NCBI RefSeq assembly: GCF_020379485.1 | Contig: NC_063436.1 | Location: forward strand, 20,396,423 to 20,460,422 | Direction: 5' to 3' | DNA length: 64,000 nucleotides | DNA from: Brassica napus | Lineage: Eukaryota > Streptophyta > Magnoliopsida > Brassicales > Brassicaceae | In this document: positions 23,370-35,224 of the stretch, one piece after another | How positions within the stretch are numbered: position 1 is the first letter of the stretch | How the letters are laid out: each line of letters starts with the position of its first letter | Notes under the pieces: generated by a model | The model's input: the letters and a program-made list of their open reading frames with translations, nothing else | Told to the model about the DNA's origin: nothing | Databases searched by the model: none | Made by a program: the position numbers and the translations under genes

Positions 23370-24045
23370 CTTGAGAGACTTGGAGGCTAATTCGAGAAAC
23401 AAAGGACAAATGTGATTGGGCTCGGTGTATCTGGTTCTTGCAGGCTACACCTAAGTATGCGTTTATGGCTTGGTTGGCTAACTTGAACAAATTGTCTACA
23501 ATGGATAGGATCGTCCGGTGGAATCATGGAGTGGACACTACCTGTGAGCTTTGTAAGAGTGCACCGGAAGATAGAGATCATTTGTTTTTTTAGTGTGCCT
23601 ACTCATCTCAAGTTTGGGAAAGCCTCACTAGAGGAATCATGGGAACCTCCTTTACAAACTCTTGGTCTGATATAGTGCAACTAATCGCTGGTAGATCGAT
23701 GGAAAATAAGCTGCTCTTTTGTCTCCGGTATACCTTTCAGGTTGCAATTTATGCATTGTGGCGTGAAAGAAACAAAGTCAGACATGGAGAAAAAATGTTG
23801 CCGTTGACAATCTTGAAGAAAATGGTGGATAAGGGAGTGAGAATAAGTTGAGTCAGTTGAGATCAAAGAAAGTGAAGGGAATGGAAGGTACATTACAAGT
23901 ATGGTTTGGTACAAGAAGGTGAATATTTTATAAGGAGTGAATTCAGTTTGGAGTATATAAATTAGATTAAAGGATGATGCACTTTGATGTATAAAGGTTT
24001 TTTTTATGAATACAAATTTAACATTTATTCAAAAAAAGAAAAAAA
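23370..24045 (+). mobile_element. 3' fragment of a non-LTR (LINE) retrotransposon
   Basis: Translation gives the zf-RVT region that follows the plant LINE reverse transcriptase: W-R-LIR at the start, then ATPKYAFMAWLANLNKLSTM and CELCKSAPEDRDHLFF, with an in-frame TAG in the next position before CAYSSQVWESL. It continues to ALWRERNKVRHG. The end at about 24030-24045 is an A-rich tail. The reverse transcriptase and 5' part are missing, so the element is dead. Confidence 0.82.
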
Positions 24046-24083
24046 AAAGATAACCAGTGAAATATATACAGATTACGAAATTT

Positions 24084-25301
24084 CTAAATACAAAGGTTTG
24101 CGTGTAGCTCGATTTGAGTCAAACTTGGAACGTAATTCAGAAAAAATGGAATATACTCGATTCCAAGGGCCACTTCCCTAACTTCATTGTCCTCCCCGAC
24201 GATGTATTCCACGTGTTCGTTTTTTCCTACCACGAATGCACTATACACTAGGACTTTCTTCTCGACATCCACCAAGAAACTTATACAATGATAAGTATCA
24301 AGCTCAGGCTTTAAATCGACTGCTAAGACCTTGATCCACGACACCACTTTAGTCTCACCAATCTTATTTGTCACCCAAATCTCTGTCTTAGATGAAATTT
24401 TGTGTTGTAATAACACGGAAAGCTTTTCTTCTCCAACAACAGAAAGAGACATTGTTTGATAGCTAGGATGCTGATGGGGAAGACTAAGACGTCCAAATGT
24501 TTCAGTTGTATAGTCAAAACTGACTAAGAATATGCCGAGCTGTTTCTCTTTTTCATCTGATGCAAACCAATAAGTCTTTCCCTTCAAAGACACGTTACTA
24601 AAGAACTCAAACCTGCAGTCCAAAGTGACATGGAGAGTCCTCCATGAATTAGAGCTAACATCGTAGATATCGAATTCTTGGTTTTCGCCACAACCCCACT
24701 GGCTCAATATTTTGTAGCTAATATCGTTGGATTTTTTGTTTTTGTAGGATCCAAGAGAATAGGTGTGGCTTAGCGTGGAAGGATACCTGGGTTGGATGCA
24801 CTTGGTTTCACCAGTACACGGGTTCCATACCACAAACCTAGCATCTTGATTATACATGTTAGAGAAATCAAACACATCGTTAATGCAGACGCATAGCAAT
24901 AAGCCGTCAGTCTGACAGTATTCAGAGATCCTGCATTCATCTAAACTTGAATGAGGATAGATCAGGTCAATTTTTTCCGTGACCTCTACAGGTGAAGATC
25001 TATGGAGATTGATGCTCACCGAGTAAACCCCATTCGGATTCAGCATGAGACTCAGAGACTGCTTTGCAGCTTTTTCGAAGTGTTTTATTGTGAATCTCCT
25101 ATTGTTGATTAAATGGTTCCATCGTTTGCAAGTAGATTGTAAGCGTTTCAGAGATGTAGCCTCAATGCGACATAGTATCTCCTCTAACAAATCATCTGGT
25201 AGATCAGACATCATCATTCTGTTGCGTGTCCTCTTCTTGGTGTAACACAATCCATTTTTTTTATCAACCGTATTCTCCAGTTTCCTAGTTTTGGGAAGCA
25301 T
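24084..25301 (-). CDS. F-box protein with F-box-associated (FBA) domain
   Basis: One uninterrupted exon of up to 405 codons. The F-box begins at DLPDDLLEEILCRIEATSLK and contains LQSTCKRWNHLI; the rest is an FBA-type interaction domain (for example ARFVVWNPCTGETKCIQPRY and the EFFSNVSLKGKTYWFA strand). The family acts as the substrate-recognition subunit of SCF ubiquitin ligases through SKP1/ASK binding. The likely translation start is one of three consecutive Met codons at 25217-25209, just before the F-box, as in most relatives. The upstream in-frame ATG at 25301 would add 28 basic residues; the larger extent is listed because no transcript evidence is available. By position it may correspond to At3g25460, recalled as an F-box/FBA gene. 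Confidence 0.85.
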   Translation of the reverse strand: MLPKTRKLENTVDKKNGLCYTKKRTRNRMMMSDLPDDLLEEILCRIEATSLKRLQSTCKRWNHLINNRRFTIKHFEKAAKQSLSLMLNPNGVYSVSINLHRSSPVEVTEKIDLIYPHSSLDECRISEYCQTDGLLLCVCINDVFDFSNMYNQDARFVVWNPCTGETKCIQPRYPSTLSHTYSLGSYKNKKSNDISYKILSQWGCGENQEFDIYDVSSNSWRTLHVTLDCRFEFFSNVSLKGKTYWFASDEKEKQLGIFLVSFDYTTETFGRLSLPHQHPSYQTMSLSVVGEEKLSVLLQHKISSKTEIWVTNKIGETKVVSWIKVLAVDLKPELDTYHCISFLVDVEKKVLVYSAFVVGKNEHVEYIVGEDNEVREVALGIEYIPFFLNYVPSLTQIELHANLCI

Positions 25302-26087
25302 TGTTCTAGTATTGGGAAGCCAGGATCTCCTTCAAGCCATATGTTATCTTGTATCTGAATCTGCAATAAGTTTAGAGATCAGTGGTTCAGTTTTAATATA
25401 GAGGAATGAGAAACTTTTATAAAAAAAAAAAGAAAAAAACTGGATGAATAAGAAATTTACAGTTTTGCGTTCGACCCAACAGCACTCATCAATCGCACCG
25501 CACTCCTGAGAAACTTGCCCACAGCCTAGGACAGTTTTGGATTCTTTATCCCCACATCGTGATATTTTAACGCTGGATGTTTTTTTTGGTCTAATTTAAC
25601 GCTGGATGTTACTTCTGACATTATCAATTTGTGAGTTTTGGTGGATATGGGTGTTGTTTAGGGTTTTCGAATATAGACGAACAGATTATGTTTCTTTTTT
25701 TTTAACAGATTATGTTTCTTGAGTAGTATATATCTGTTTAAGAACCTCTTCCTTTTTTCCTATTTGGTTCTATTATCCAATTTCCTATTTGATTTTCTTA
25801 TTTTTAACTCTTTCCATTTAAAATATTATATATCCAAAGTTATAAGACCAAATTAGTTTCCTTATCAAAACGAAAAATTTCAAGAAAGAAAAAAGGAAAA
25901 AAAAAAAAACTCATGGCATTAATTTAGCACACAAGCTGTTAGACCAATGTTATATACACTGTAGAAGATTTTCTAACCGTCATTCTGGCCTTGTCCGTCG
26001 TGTAGTAGCAAAATTAATCACTGCATTACAATCAAAATCTAAAAAACACGTGTCGGTCCTCTGTCTCTGGTAATGCCGAACTGTTAA
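25302..26087. other. F-box gene promoter and spacer
   Basis: No gene is seen. AT-rich, with short local duplications such as TTTAACGCTGGATGTT twice near 25567 and 25597 and AACAGATTATGTTTCTT twice near 25679. Confidence 0.5.
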
Positions 26088-26167
26088 TTCCCCAGTGGCC
26101 GGGATTTGAACCCAGGTGGCGATACTCACAGCTGTAAGCCCTTTACCACTAGAGCTAGAAGTCCCGG
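26088..26167 (-). mobile_element. tRNA-derived SINE head or tRNA relic
   Basis: Read on the minus strand, there is a box A-like TAGCTCTAGTGG, then a box B GGTTCAAATCC with a CTGGG/CCCGG T-arm. The acceptor ends do not pair and the anticodon arm is poor, so this is not a working tRNA. The arrangement fits the tRNA-related head of a Brassicaceae SINE. Its tail would extend towards lower coordinates, but I could not fix the 3' end. Confidence 0.5.
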
Positions 26168-26170
26168 TTT

Positions 26171-27137
26171 CTAAAACATGTTTTCTAAATTTTTTAATAT
26201 GCTTTGGTACCTAAAACATATGTTCATGGGTTTTATCAGAGTACCTACCTACACAATATAATCTTTGGAACTACCAATATTAGAGAATCTCAGTCTCTAA
26301 AATAAAGTTTATTTCTTAACATCAGAGAATTTGACTAAAATAACTGTACATATAGGTAAGAAACTCTCACTTTGGCAAAATTATTTTTTTAAAAAAAAAT
26401 CCAAACATATTATACGAGAATAAAAAAAAAGGCTAGGTTTGGGCACTCGGAAATTTTCCATGAGCATGCCCCAAGGCTCAAGTATTTAAAGTTGAACCGT
26501 CATTGTATTCGAATAATCATTATGATTTTGGAACACGACAGAATATCTTCTCTAATCATGTGGAAGTTCCGACATCAATATCGTCGTAGTGATCCTTCTC
26601 TTTCAAGGGGAAAAAAGTGCTGGTGGTCATGGCGGATCAAGAAAAGTTTTATAGCCTGGAAGCATTAACATAAATTTTGAATTATTTGCAAGAACTTTCA
26701 TGGAATTTGAGTTAATTCCAAACAAGCATGATTAACCCCCGTCTCTTCTATTTAAGTTAAAAATTAAGAAACAGTTTCTTATATTTTCCTAACAATCTCA
26801 CCCTAAAAAACCAGAGATAATGATATTCTTATATCTCTTATTTAAAAGAGGATTTTTAGTTTTTCTTAGTTAATCATGGTCTATATGGCTGATTGTCGTT
26901 TTAGTTAGGGGTTATATTTGTCAACAAACAAACCTTAAGGATCTTTTTAATTATTTCAAGCATAGTTGGTTTGATGGACAAGTAAAAAGATAAGAAATGA
27001 AAAAAACGGAAACCTTTTTACTCATGAAGAGGCTTCGGTCCTCGCAACCTAAAACAAGTATCAAATCCTCTCCATTTTGAAGTTAAGAGGAAGATCAATA
27101 CTTTGGTCGATCTTTTCCCCCAAGGAGGAACAAAAAG
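26171..27137. other. TlyA gene upstream region
   Basis: No gene is seen. The part from about 26670 is duplicated at 22930-23365. Confidence 0.5.
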
Positions 27138-29033
27138 ATGGGTTCTCATGTTCTTAAGTCTCCCATTACCTTGCGCTCTTACAGCAGCTCCCTCGTGGGC
27201 TTCTTCTCCAACTCTCGCAATCCTCTTCTCTCTGGTATGTTCTATGGTTTCTTCGCAGATGTACGTAATCTGCTTATCTTATGGGTTTGTTGCTAGAGAC
27301 TGTTTTTTCTTCTGTCTGAAGTTTCTTGGTTGAGTAATTTCCACGAACACTTAGAGTGCATTGTCAATTTCATGTTAGGCGAACAAAATCAATATAATCG
27401 ATGGGAAAACCCAAATTCATAGTCCTAGCTGTCAAGTTCTAGAGGAAAGAGACAACCTTTGTGATTAAAAAAATGTTGTTCAGTTTTAGATGAAATGTTG
27501 AAAGCTTTGTCTTTTTTTTTTTTTCATTTTCGTCACTGATGATTTGTGATTATCTGTTCAGTGAGATGGGTTAAAGCAGGAGAAGCCAGTTCTGTCAGAT
27601 GTCTTGCTTCTGCTATACGTGGGAAGAAGTAAGCTGTCTTTTCTTTTAATATCAAAATCAAGAAGCTTTACATCTTTCTGTAATGAATGAAACTCTTCTT
27701 GCTCTATATCAGCAAGAAGCAGAGACTGGATGAGGCATGTCTCGAAAGGTATCAGGAATACAGTCGCACTCTAATACAATCATGGATTCTACAAGGTACA
27801 TACATAAAGTTGGTGTAGCTTAATCTTTAGTGTTAACTATGCTACAAAGGATTAACTGTAGTGTGTATGTTAATTTAGGCAAAGTGCTTGTGGATGGGAA
27901 AAGAGCTAGTAAAGCTGGGATGCCTGTAGGAAATGATGTATCCATAAAGATTACAGCTGAGGTTCCCAAATACGTATGTAGGTGATTATTCCTACCCTAT
28001 CTTTATAAGGTTTCCTTAGTGCTTTGAGATCTTCGTTTTTTTTTTGTCGACTGTCCTCTCTACTGTTATCTTCAAATTGCAGAGGTGGGCTGAAGTTGGA
28101 AGCTGCAATAGAGAAGCTAGATGTTGATGTTTCTGAGAAAGTGGTTCTTGATTCTGGACTTTCTACTGGAGGGTTTACAGATTGTTTGCTTCGTTATGGT
28201 GCAGCTCATGTGTATGGTGTGGATGTTGGTTATGGTCAGGTGCTAAGTTTTGTTCAAACCAGATTGTTTGATTTTTTTTCCTGCAATCTGAGTCTCCATT
28301 ACTAATTAGTCAGTGTATTGTAACAGGTTGCGGATAAAATTCGTAATGACAAGAGAGTGACTGTTATGGAAAGGACAAATGTGAGATACCTCCCAGGTCT
28401 CCCACAGAAAGTCGATGTAGTGACACTTGATCTCTCATTCATTTCCATTCTCAAGGTAAGTTTGGTTCTGTTCATTTTGTTTGCAGAAACTATGATGATT
28501 GTTATGTTTCTTATATGCTTAAAACTGATGCAGGTGATGCCAGCTGTTATGAATGTGATGAATGAAGATGCAACTTTAGTTACCCTAGTTAAGCCTCAAT
28601 TTGAAGCTCGACGATCACAGGTAATCAAAACTATTTGATTATTTACCCAGTAAACTCTGAGAAAAGCATACTATATCGAATCATCTCTGCAATTTGTTAC
28701 AATTTGTTCTTCAACTTTTTTATTTCTCTTCAAGGTTGGGAAGGGTGGTATAGTGAGAGACCCTGAAGTACATCAGGAGGTATGTTTGTATTGCCCTTTA
28801 GTCATTGTGGCAAATGAATCTTTGTCTGTTCTTTCTAACGAAGTAGTTACAATTTTTGATGTCTTGTTTATGTCTGTATGAAGGTTCTTGAGAGGATAAT
28901 AAATGGTGTTGAGAGCTGTGGATTCACCAACAAAGGGTTTATCGAATCTCCCATCAAGGGCGCCGATGGAAACATAGAGTTCTTGGTTCGCTTCGACCGA
29001 GGGACTGTTAAGAAAACCGAAGAAGAAGAGTAG
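27138..29033 (+). CDS. TlyA-like S4/FtsJ RNA methyltransferase (hemolysin-related)
   Basis: Nine exons: 27138-27234, 27562-27628, 27713-27795, 27879-27981, 28083-28239, 28327-28455, 28534-28620, 28735-28779 and 28884-29033. They join in frame to give 305 residues. A Ser-rich N terminus of about 45 residues looks like a plastid transit peptide. It is followed by a basic S4 RNA-binding domain (KKQRLDEACLERYQ to KVLVDGKRASKAG) and an FtsJ-type SAM domain with VVLDSGLSTGGFTDCLLRYG and GVDVGYGQ. Bacterial TlyA adds 2'-O-methyl groups to 16S and 23S rRNA; the old 'hemolysin' label is misleading. The likely role is organellar rRNA methylation, inferred from family and targeting. The start ATG at 27138 follows a purine-rich leader and is the only one that joins exon 2 in frame. 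It is the position equivalent of At3g25470. Confidence 0.9.
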
Positions 29034-29532
29034 TACTAGACTTTATATATCTTCATTGCTTGGGGAAATACTATTGTTTATCGTCACTCCTCATTTTAAA
29101 ACTATTTTTTTTTTTTGATGATATCATTTATCCCAAAGATAAATTCCAAAGTAATCTCAAGTTAAATTATTTCAAAGGATGTTAAGAAGAGTATTTTGGT
29201 CTTATACATGAACACTTCTTCCTTTGATGGTTGAAACTTATCATACAAATGCAAAGGAAAAATAGTATTCGGACTGTCGCAAAAGGATAGCTTTTACAAA
29301 GCAAAAACAGCTCTTGAGATCTAAAACATGTCTTTTAATGTATAACAAGTCTTCTTCTACCTAGGGAAGCTTTCTCATTGTAATGTTTTAATGGTCTTGT
29401 AGTATCATCATCATGTCTTGCCGCTGTAAAATGGAGGCAAAAAAAATTGAAACGGGAGAGAAATATAACTTTTGTGAAAGCACAAAATCGAGGAACGTGA
29501 ATCTGCATACCACATTAGGCTATGTTCTCGAA
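29034..29532. other. Convergent 3' flanks of TlyA and the rhodanese-like gene
   Basis: About 500 bp of AT-rich untranslated and spacer sequence between the two converging genes. No further feature is seen. Confidence 0.6.
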
Positions 29533-30585
29533 TCAGTTTTCAGTTCCAACAATGGACGCTTCATTGTTATTTGAAGATTTTGCATTTTTGGCAGTATACA
29601 TATGCACAGGTGGAGGCAAAAGCTCTTCTTGAATGGCCTGGAGACAGCAAACCAAAGACCAAAACCATTATGACCAAAAACATAAACAACCAATGTAGTC
29701 TATATCTACCAAAAACCGAAACATCTGAAGACACATGGACAACATACCAACCAGCCATTCTTCCCTCTGGCACCGCCTTTGATGTAATAAGCCTCTTTAA
29801 ATCCATTCTCAACCAGCAATTCAGCCACTTTCATGGAGTTACCATCAAAACTGCCTTCCACATCAAAACATGTAAGACAAACACAAAGCAATGTCCAACA
29901 ATCATTACAAAGTTTGAAGCTTTTGGTCTAAATATCCTTACTTGTCAAGTACACAAACAACTGTGTTCTCAGGATCAGAGAATCCTCCTTTAACTCTCTT
30001 CACGAACCCCGGCTCATCATTTTCGCTATACGGAACCTGAACCGAGCTCTTACCCAGAAACTTGAGACTCGGAGACGCCAACGAAGCCAACGTCTTGTCG
30101 TCTCTGATATCAAGAAGCTGCGAATCAGGCTGGCTCTTGAGCTTACGAAACGCGTTAATGGCGGTTATCGGTTTGTACTTCCTCAGGTAGAAGATCGCCG
30201 CCGGGTAGACGACGAGGTAGATGAATGTGCATCCCGCCACGAAGAAAGGGTACTTGTTGAAGAAGTTGTCGATCGTGATCAGAATCGACTCCAGGTCGAT
30301 TTTGCCGGTGGATTGGTCGGAGATTGAGGTGAAGGGGGCTGTTGATGCGAGGACAGGGGAACAGAGGATGGTCTGAGGGAGGGTGAGACAGAGATGGGTT
30401 TTGGACAGAAGGTGTAGTGAAGGAGATATGTTGTTGAATGGAGCTCTGCGAGTTTGGTCGGAATTTGGAGTTTGAGGAGTGGAGGGTTTGGATAGGTTTC
30501 GCGGAGGAGAAGATGCGAGAATTGTCGGAAGAGACGACATAACTAAATGGCGAGGAGAGACGATGAGTGTGGAAGGAAGCGCCAA
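29533..30585 (-). CDS. Chloroplast rhodanese/Cdc25-like domain protein
   Basis: Three exons on the minus strand (30585-29942, 29850-29748, 29637-29533) give 283 residues. The N terminus (about 1-80) is Ser/Thr/Pro-rich and looks like a plastid transit peptide. One membrane span follows at about 114-134 (FFVAGCTFIYLVVYPAAIFY), then a rhodanese domain with AINAFRKLK and QLLDIRDDKTLA. The exon 1-2 join is GAC AA|T TTT, reading VLDNFDGNS where active rhodaneses have a Cys-containing loop. The catalytic Cys is thus absent and sulfurtransferase activity is unlikely. The tail is short (PPPVHMYTAKN onward). Plant relatives are thylakoid- or envelope-associated proteins of unclear function. It matches At3g25480 by position. 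A second in-frame Met at residue 16 is an alternative start. Confidence 0.87.
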
Positions 30586-31138
30586 GAGGATAAGAAAAAA
30601 AAAATGAAGGGTTATTCTTGTAAAATTGGATAAACACTAAAATATGATGGCAAAACTGTAAATAACTACTTTTGTCAATTATTAATTTAGATTAAATAAT
30701 GTTTTGAGAACTATAAATTTAGATAAAATTGCCAATCCCAATTTTATCAACAAATTTTCCCAGCTTTTTGTCTATAGCAGTTTATTATGTTAATTAATTC
30801 TCTTGTCTTTTCTCTAAGTTTTTTAGTTTCAGTTAAATAAAATAGCATTACATATGAAATAAATTTTAATAGATTATTTATTTTTGCTTAGAAGTAAGTC
30901 ATAAGAAGAGAAAAAAAAAACAGTATTCTCAAACACTACTGTTTTGATTTTCTAGTGAATTCTGATTTATTCATAAAATTTAAGATGAACAAATTTAAAA
31001 TGTAAACCTATATTATTTTACACAAATTTAGAAAAAATAAATACTTCCGTCTCTGTTTCCCTCCTCTCTCTCTATATATTATGGCAAAACAAACTGGATA
31101 CATTTTACACAACACAAAGCTGATCCCATCTTAATAAA
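30586..31138. other. Spacer between rhodanese-like 5' end and FH1 3' end
   Basis: AT-rich, no gene. Positions about 30784-30940 are closely similar to 37724-37876 inside the foldback element at 37351-38113. Confidence 0.6.
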
Positions 31139-34100
31139 CTAATGAGATGAGTTATGTTCATCGTCTGAAGATGAAGACGACGAAGAAGAAGAAGACTGCT
31201 TTCGTCCGAATAGTCCAGGCAGAGGCTGTGGCAGCATTGGATTCACAGGAACTGGAAACTTGTGAGCAGAACTAACCATTGTTCTTTCGTTTATCATCCC
31301 TACTTCTTTGCAGACTCTGTCCACTACTCCGAGGAAGTCTCGAACCACCAAGAATATCCTAAACGGATGCGCTTCTTCTTTAGCCGAGTTCCCATGGAAA
31401 TACTCTGTGATCTCTTTCACGAGAGACAACGCTACGCTCTCTTGAGCCTGTACTCTGATGATGTCTTCTTCAGCTCTTTTCAGAAACGTGTTCATCGATT
31501 CCAAAAACCTCTCGCTACCGCTTTCTTCTGTGACCGTTGATTGGATTTGGATTGCTTCGTTGATCTTGGCAATGCCTTGAGAAAGCTTGGAGACGTAGCT
31601 GCTTAGCACTTCAGAGTCCATCGCAGCAGCTTTCTTGACGTTGCTAAGCTCTGAAGATAGACTTGATACAACTTGGAGTCCGAGTTTCCTGCATTTGATG
31701 TCATCCGTTTGTGTATTGTTGTCACCTGAGAGACGTGTGCCTTCTGCTCGGATGATCTCTTGTACAACGAAATGCAAGAGAGTTGTTTTCCCATCAGCGC
31801 CTTTGACATCGACCAGCTTGAGGAGCGTGTCGAGCTTGAACGCATGTGCATCGCCTCGGTTCGTCCCAACGTTCATGCGGTTTCCTGTCTTTAGAACCGC
31901 TTCTAGAAGCTTTAAGAACATCCTGCTGTTTCTCAGCTCCTCACAAGCAGCCTACCCCATAAAAGGTATGATTCGTTACAAACACAAATGGTAACAAGAG
32001 AGAGAAGATAGCTTTGCTTTATACATTACCTCAAGAGTCTCGAAAGAATTCTTCAGGTAGTCAACCTCGGACTCAAAGTTAGCTACATAGAGCATTGCGT
32101 CAACTCTTTTAAACGCAAAAGGGATGTCTAGCATTGCCTTGAGGAACTTCTCAGCATGTCCAAGCTTCACAGGCGAATCATCCTTGTACTCTTTTAACTT
32201 GCGCTCTTCCTCTTTCGTTGGTGCCATCTTGAGTAAGCTCTCAAGAAGTTCAGTCCCAAGTGTTTCAGCATTGCCTGAAAAACATAACAACGAACAATCA
32301 TTCAGTACATCAACTTCTTAGATCATAGCTAAGCAAACGCAGATGAAATGTGAAACGAAGTATAGGTTACCTTCAAGAAGAGCTTCACAAACTTCTTCAA
32401 TAGTGACATTAAGTGCACGAAGCAGGATTGCAATATTCTGAGCCTTCTTAGGGTCCAAGACTCTGTTCTCTTGGTTCGGGCTCGGGAGAACACATCTTGG
32501 AGTGGTCTGGCTTTGATTTGGTTTGGAGTCCAACGACTTTGCCACAAACAACGTTTCAATCATCTCTTCATCTAATCTGCAACCACACCAATAAAATTTC
32601 AACAACCATATTGTGACAAAGAAACTATGAGATTAACTCACTTGAAGGAGCTTGATCGAAGCTGATCCCAGACCATCTCACGGTCGGAACTTGCTCTAAC
32701 TTTATCCCAATGTAACGCCTTTAGCTTCGGTTTCGGAGTTTCCTCTGCAGGCTCATTGGCACTAAACGTCTCTTTATGAGTCTCTTCCGGTGAAGTCTTT
32801 GGAAGGTTTTCCGATGGGATCACAAAAGGATTCGAAGGCGGCGTGAGAGGAGGTGGTCTGGACACCTTAGGAGTCGCTTGATTCCGCCGTGCCCACGTCG
32901 GAAACGGTGGAGGAGGTGGCGGAGGCGGCGGCGGCACTCGTGCTGCAGACACCGGAGGCTGTAGAATCTGAGATGAGATGTTGGAGATTCGTGGAGACAC
33001 ATCTAAGCTATGGCTAAAGTCTCTATCCGGAGAAGACGAAAGAGACGACGACGAAGCAGACTGTGGATCGTGAGAACCTTTCTCCGGCGGCGACTTGTGA
33101 GAAGTTTTCTCCGAACGCAACGCATCCAACTCGTTGAGGAAGCCTTGTCCCGGAGAAGAGAGTAGCTGAGACTGCAATCCTTGACGGAGATTGCTCATGA
33201 ACGCAGGTAACACCTCTGGAGACTTCTGGAAGCATCGGTACGGTGACGTGGAGGCAGATGAATGCACGGGCGATCGCAAGTAAGCTTCTGGAGTATCGTT
33301 AGGTCGTCTCTCCGGGGACGTTGAAGCGGATGATCGCGAAGAGCTTCGAGGAGAGTCGTCGTCGAGGTTCTGGAGAGAGTTTTCCTCTTTGTTCTCTCTC
33401 TCTGGTGAAGTCGTTAGAGATGTAACCGTCGGAGATCTCGAGATTTGACCTAATCCTCCTCCTTCAGCGTTTTTCCCCGGGCAGAGACGCGGCGATAAGG
33501 AAGCTAGGGAGAGGGACGGAGATCTAACTAATCGAAAGTCAGTTATCTTCGACGGAGATGATTCAGAGCTTCCCGGAGAAGTCTTCGGTGGTGGCTCCGG
33601 TGCGGAGATTACAGTTTTTTTAGGTTCGGATCTCTTCGGACTCATCGACGGAGAAATGCTGATGAACGTCGATCTCCCGGGGGACCCTGAGCTTGACGAT
33701 GAGCAGGAGATAGTGTCGTTATTCACAGATCTAACGTTTTGATTCGGGACCGATGAGAAAACTCTCCGTGACTCGGATCCGACCCGGGTTAGCGTCTCCC
33801 GCCCGCTCGCTGAGCCTCTGGGGGAGTAAAACTCTTCTTCATCCTCCTCTCCTATCGATCCAACCTCAGGATTTAGCCGGAAGCTTCGTTTCATTAACGG
33901 AGGAAGAGGCTGTAGATCTGGAGATTCGAGCTTCCTCGAGCTCGAACCGTTATTGCTACGGTTACTCACGGATTGATGATCCTCGACTCCTCTCGGATTC
34001 ACCATCGTTCCCAAGTAGAGAAACTCTGAGCTAGTGTTTGCTGAGCTCCTCGCCGTCGTTGTCGTAGTTCTCTGCTTACTAGCTCTACCCTCAGCATTGC

Positions 34101-34599
34101 GCCGTGCTGAAGGCGCTGCTGTCGTCGGAGGAGGAGGTGGATAGACTCTGCGGCTGCTGTCGGTTGTCCACGTCTTGCTATCATCGGGTGCGTTACTCTC
34201 CTGGCTACTTCTTCCTCTCCTTCGTCGCCAGTAGAGCAAGGCGATTAGGGCGGCGACTAGAGCGGCGGAGGTCACGGCGGAGATTGCGGCGATGAGGAGC
34301 TTTTTGGAGCTAGGTGGAGATTTGGTGGCGTGAGGGACGATGAGAGAGGAGATGTTGGCGGGGAAGGAGGCGAAGGAGGCTGGAGAGGGAGGCGGAGGAG
34401 GTGAAGGGTATGTAGGGAAGAAAGGAGGTGACGTGGCGTCTGGAGGAGTGGTGGAGGAGAATGGGAGCTTAGGTAGGGGTGGAGATTGAGGAGGTGATGG
34501 TGGTGGAGAATCTACTGGGAAGAAGGGCTCGTGGAGGACTCGACGGTCGGCGAGGGCGGAGGAGGAGAAGAGGAAGTAGAAGAACAATAAGAAGAGCAT
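31139..34599 (-). CDS. FH1: Class I formin FH1
   Basis: Four exons on the minus strand (34599-32642, 32576-32371, 32274-32030, 31951-31139) give 1073 residues, close to Arabidopsis FH1. Residues 1-17 are a signal peptide. Residues 18-90 are an extracellular Pro-rich, extensin-like segment that could anchor in the wall. Residues 101-124 form a membrane helix followed by RRRR. A long Ser/Pro-rich cytoplasmic region leads to the FH1 profilin-binding polyproline stretch (about 560-600). The FH2 actin-nucleating domain starts near residue 620 ([12 protein letters not shown]) and includes [18 protein letters not shown] and [20 protein letters not shown], the hallmark FH2 block. The tail is a poly-Ser, acidic segment. 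It nucleates actin cables at the plasma membrane. The opposite strand has long open frames that only mirror the Ser/Pro codon bias. Confidence 0.94.
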
Positions 34600-35062
34600 T
34601 GTGTTCTTTTTCAGTGAACTAGATCTGATACTGTAGGGACTCTCTCTTTCTTTCTGTTTATTTTTCTTCTTCGGGATTTTCTCGATGAAAATGAGAAAAC
34701 AATTTGGAGTGGTGGATCCAGCTAAGATTCTGCTGTAATGGTCGAACGATCTTCTTCACTCTTTTTTTTTCCTTGGGTTCGTGTTTTTTTTTTTTACTTA
34801 TGGTGAGAGAGAGAGAGTGTAAAGAGGGGAGAGAGCAGAGAGTCCAAAAGAGCTGATGGAAGGAGAGTGGTTAGTGATTCCCTTACACGTAGTAGGGCCT
34901 GTGTTTCTGACCATGACTAGTTATGTTTTGACACGTGTTCAAGACGTGGACTTTGTAATAGCGTTGGTTTTCTACCGCGTCAGTGTACACACTGCACAGT
35001 GCACACTGCGATGCAAGTTGATTTGTTATTTTATTCTATTATTCTAAAAATATTGTAAATCA
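34600..35062 (-). other. FH1 leader and promoter
   Basis: CT-rich stretches at 34620-34670 (in + reading TCTCTCTTTCTTTCTG) and GA repeats near 34805-34820 look like a 5' leader of the minus-strand formin gene. No other gene is seen. A GTGCA/TGCAC-rich palindromic patch lies near 34984-35011. Confidence 0.45.
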
Positions 35063-35070
35063 TCTATTAC

Positions 35071-35182
35071 CTATGTTACATGGAAACGGGAAGCGGGTAC
35101 GTGGAAGCGGAAGCGTAAGGAAACGCAGAAGCGAGATTTTTTAAAATATTAGGAAGCGGGTACGTGTTGGAAGCGTATATCC

Positions 35183-35224
<42 letters not shown>

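Noticed and set aside
26088..26167. Functional tRNA gene
   Set aside because: Box A and B are present, but the acceptor stem does not pair and no proper anticodon arm forms.
32800..34300. Long open frames opposite the FH1 coding region
   Set aside because: They mirror Ser/Pro-rich codon bias of the formin and have no recognisable domain.
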